From positions 1-5,517 of the forward strand of contig JANOPN010000186.1 in assembly GCA_031421855.1 (NCBI GenBank): DNA of 5,517 bases, written 5' to 3'. Positions 4,502-5,517 of this stretch are shown piece by piece. The DNA is from JAAFHN01 sp031421855 (GTDB taxonomy: Bacteria > Pseudomonadota > Gammaproteobacteria > Burkholderiales > Burkholderiaceae_C). The position numbers were made by a program, and so were the translations under genes. How positions within the stretch are numbered: the first letter of the stretch is position 1; each line of letters starts with the position of its first letter. The notes beneath the pieces were generated by a model. It had not been told where the DNA came from. It ran no database searches and worked only from the letters and a program-made list of their open reading frames with translations.

Positions 4502-5517
4502 TTAGGCGGGCCTCCATTGACAAAAGTGTTCAACTTCTTCTAGTTCAACTCCTACCAGTGAAACAATTGGCCAATACCCCTTAGGCGGTGTGGGTGTCTG
4601 TTCACGATATCTTGATGGAACCACGCTTTGAAGATCAGCCAATTGGTCGACATAAGCGGGGTCCAGGTCTGCGTGGGCTACATCGTCAGATCCCAATAAT
4701 GACAATCGAACGGCACGCGGCGTGCCATCCCGTGCCCAAACACTTTCAAAAGCTCGACCAATGATACCGTTAGCCAGATCCAAAGTAGATCTGTCCGATT
4801 TCGCAATCATGTGATCGAAACCACCACGCGCTGCGCACGCATCAAAAAGTGACTTTATTCCTCGATCACAATCAGGATGTTCAATCAGCTGAGATATTGA
4901 GCGCCAACAAAAAGATTTAAGTCTAGTGCACGCGATCATCGCGATTGAAAAAGCCAAGAATAGTTGAGCTGCTGCCCGTATGTCATAGGTTTCAATACGA
5001 CTTCCAGTAATTCTCAAAAATCCATGTGCTCGTTCATTTGAGGCGACGCTAAGAATAGGAATGCTCCCCACAATTTGCAACGCACCCACTATAAAGTTGC
5101 TATTACTCTTATATCCGTTGCTCACCGCTGTGCCGTGCAATGATTTGAGCGTCCCATAGAGAACAGGGTGAAGTGCATACCATCGTGCTGTAGGAAGATC
5201 TGTGCGGATCTTCATGGCATCATATCCAGTAAGAAAGACAATTTTATTTTCTGATGAACCCGTCCTAACTTGAGCGTAGCCCAGTAGGCCTTGTGAAAAA
5301 AGATATTTCGCAATCGTCAAAAGTATTTTGTTTCCAATCAATGCCGAGCAAGGTATTAAATTGGTTTTATACGAGCAAAGGAAATTTTTAATTTGATCCA
5401 TCGGCCAAGAGGGTTGAGCGGTTCGCTCGATATCAGCACAAATTTCTTCACCGGCATCATTGATTGCAACTCTAAGCTCTTCGCAATTGTCTTTGGTAAA
5501 GCCGCGTCGAATTTCCG
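4502..5517 (-). CDS. Protein of unknown function, 5' end beyond the window (possible GAF-like domain)
   Basis: The first Met inside the window is at 5401 (299 residues to the stop), but the frame stays open for 38 more codons to the edge, reading EIRRGFTKDNCEELRV and onward with protein-like composition. No Shine-Dalgarno precedes 5401, so the real start is probably upstream and the gene is partial. Numbering from Met 5401: residues about 25-160 have the strand-helix rhythm of a GAF domain, notably IPILSVASNERAHGFLRI (114-131) followed by an Asp and a hydrophobic helix RAAAQLFLAFSIAMIA (142-157). This resemblance is by eye and weak. The helix could also be read as membrane-spanning, but the charged surroundings make a soluble fold likelier. 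The C-terminal third is acidic and Pro-rich near the end (TPTPPKGYWP). The gene is AT-richer than its neighbours, suggesting a different origin. It is separated from the sigma factor gene by about 470 repeat-filled bases, so a shared operon is unlikely. Confidence 0.72.
   Translation of the reverse strand, partial: EIRRGFTKDNCEELRVAINDAGEEICADIERTAQPSWPMDQIKNFLCSYKTNLIPCSALIGNKILLTIAKYLFSQGLLGYAQVRTGSSENKIVFLTGYDAMKIRTDLPTARWYALHPVLYGTLKSLHGTAVSNGYKSNSNFIVGALQIVGSIPILSVASNERAHGFLRITGSRIETYDIRAAAQLFLAFSIAMIACTRLKSFCWRSISQLIEHPDCDRGIKSLFDACAARGGFDHMIAKSDRSTLDLANGIIGRAFESVWARDGTPRAVRLSLLGSDDVAHADLDPAYVDQLADLQSVVPSRYREQTPTPPKGYWPIVSLVGVELEEVEHFCQWRPA

Overview
The window looks like a GC-rich beta-proteobacterial chromosome, most likely Burkholderiales and perhaps Comamonadaceae. 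The basis is codon use, the family of the sigma factor/kinase pair, and intergenic repeats that resemble dispersed repeats of that family. The genus cannot be fixed from the sequence. All credible genes lie on the minus strand, so transcription runs from high to low coordinates.

Layout in transcription order: (1) 5517-4502, a gene of unknown function cut by the window edge, clearly AT-richer than the rest, with a weak resemblance to a GAF-type sensor fold. (2) 4501-4029, about 470 bases without a gene, filled with repeat fragments: a 17-base-period direct repeat, GCAGAGG-type short tandem repeats, an approximately 68-base element with an inverted partner near position 100, two GATGCATC palindromes, and a possible promoter. 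(3) 4028-3486, an ECF-like sigma factor of the TIGR02999/ECF43 type. (4) 3485-3391, a 95-base spacer holding a repeat that can fold into a terminator-like hairpin. (5) 3390-610, a 926-residue transmembrane Ser/Thr protein kinase with a large TPR-like, probably periplasmic C-terminal half. (6) 519-337, a 60-residue secreted lysine/alanine-rich peptide with the only strong ribosome binding site of the window. (7) 336-1, a gene-free end carrying two repeat elements.

How the genes may work together: the sigma factor lacks the acidic residues normally present in region 2.2 and has a threonine there. In the related Vibrio EcfP/PpkA2 pair the partner kinase switches the sigma factor on by phosphorylating such a threonine. 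The most economical reading is a one-way envelope sensing system: the periplasmic TPR domain senses a signal, the cytoplasmic kinase domain phosphorylates the sigma factor, and a regulon is transcribed. No anti-sigma gene is present. The cationic secreted peptide just downstream is a candidate regulon member or partner of the sensor; that part is inference.
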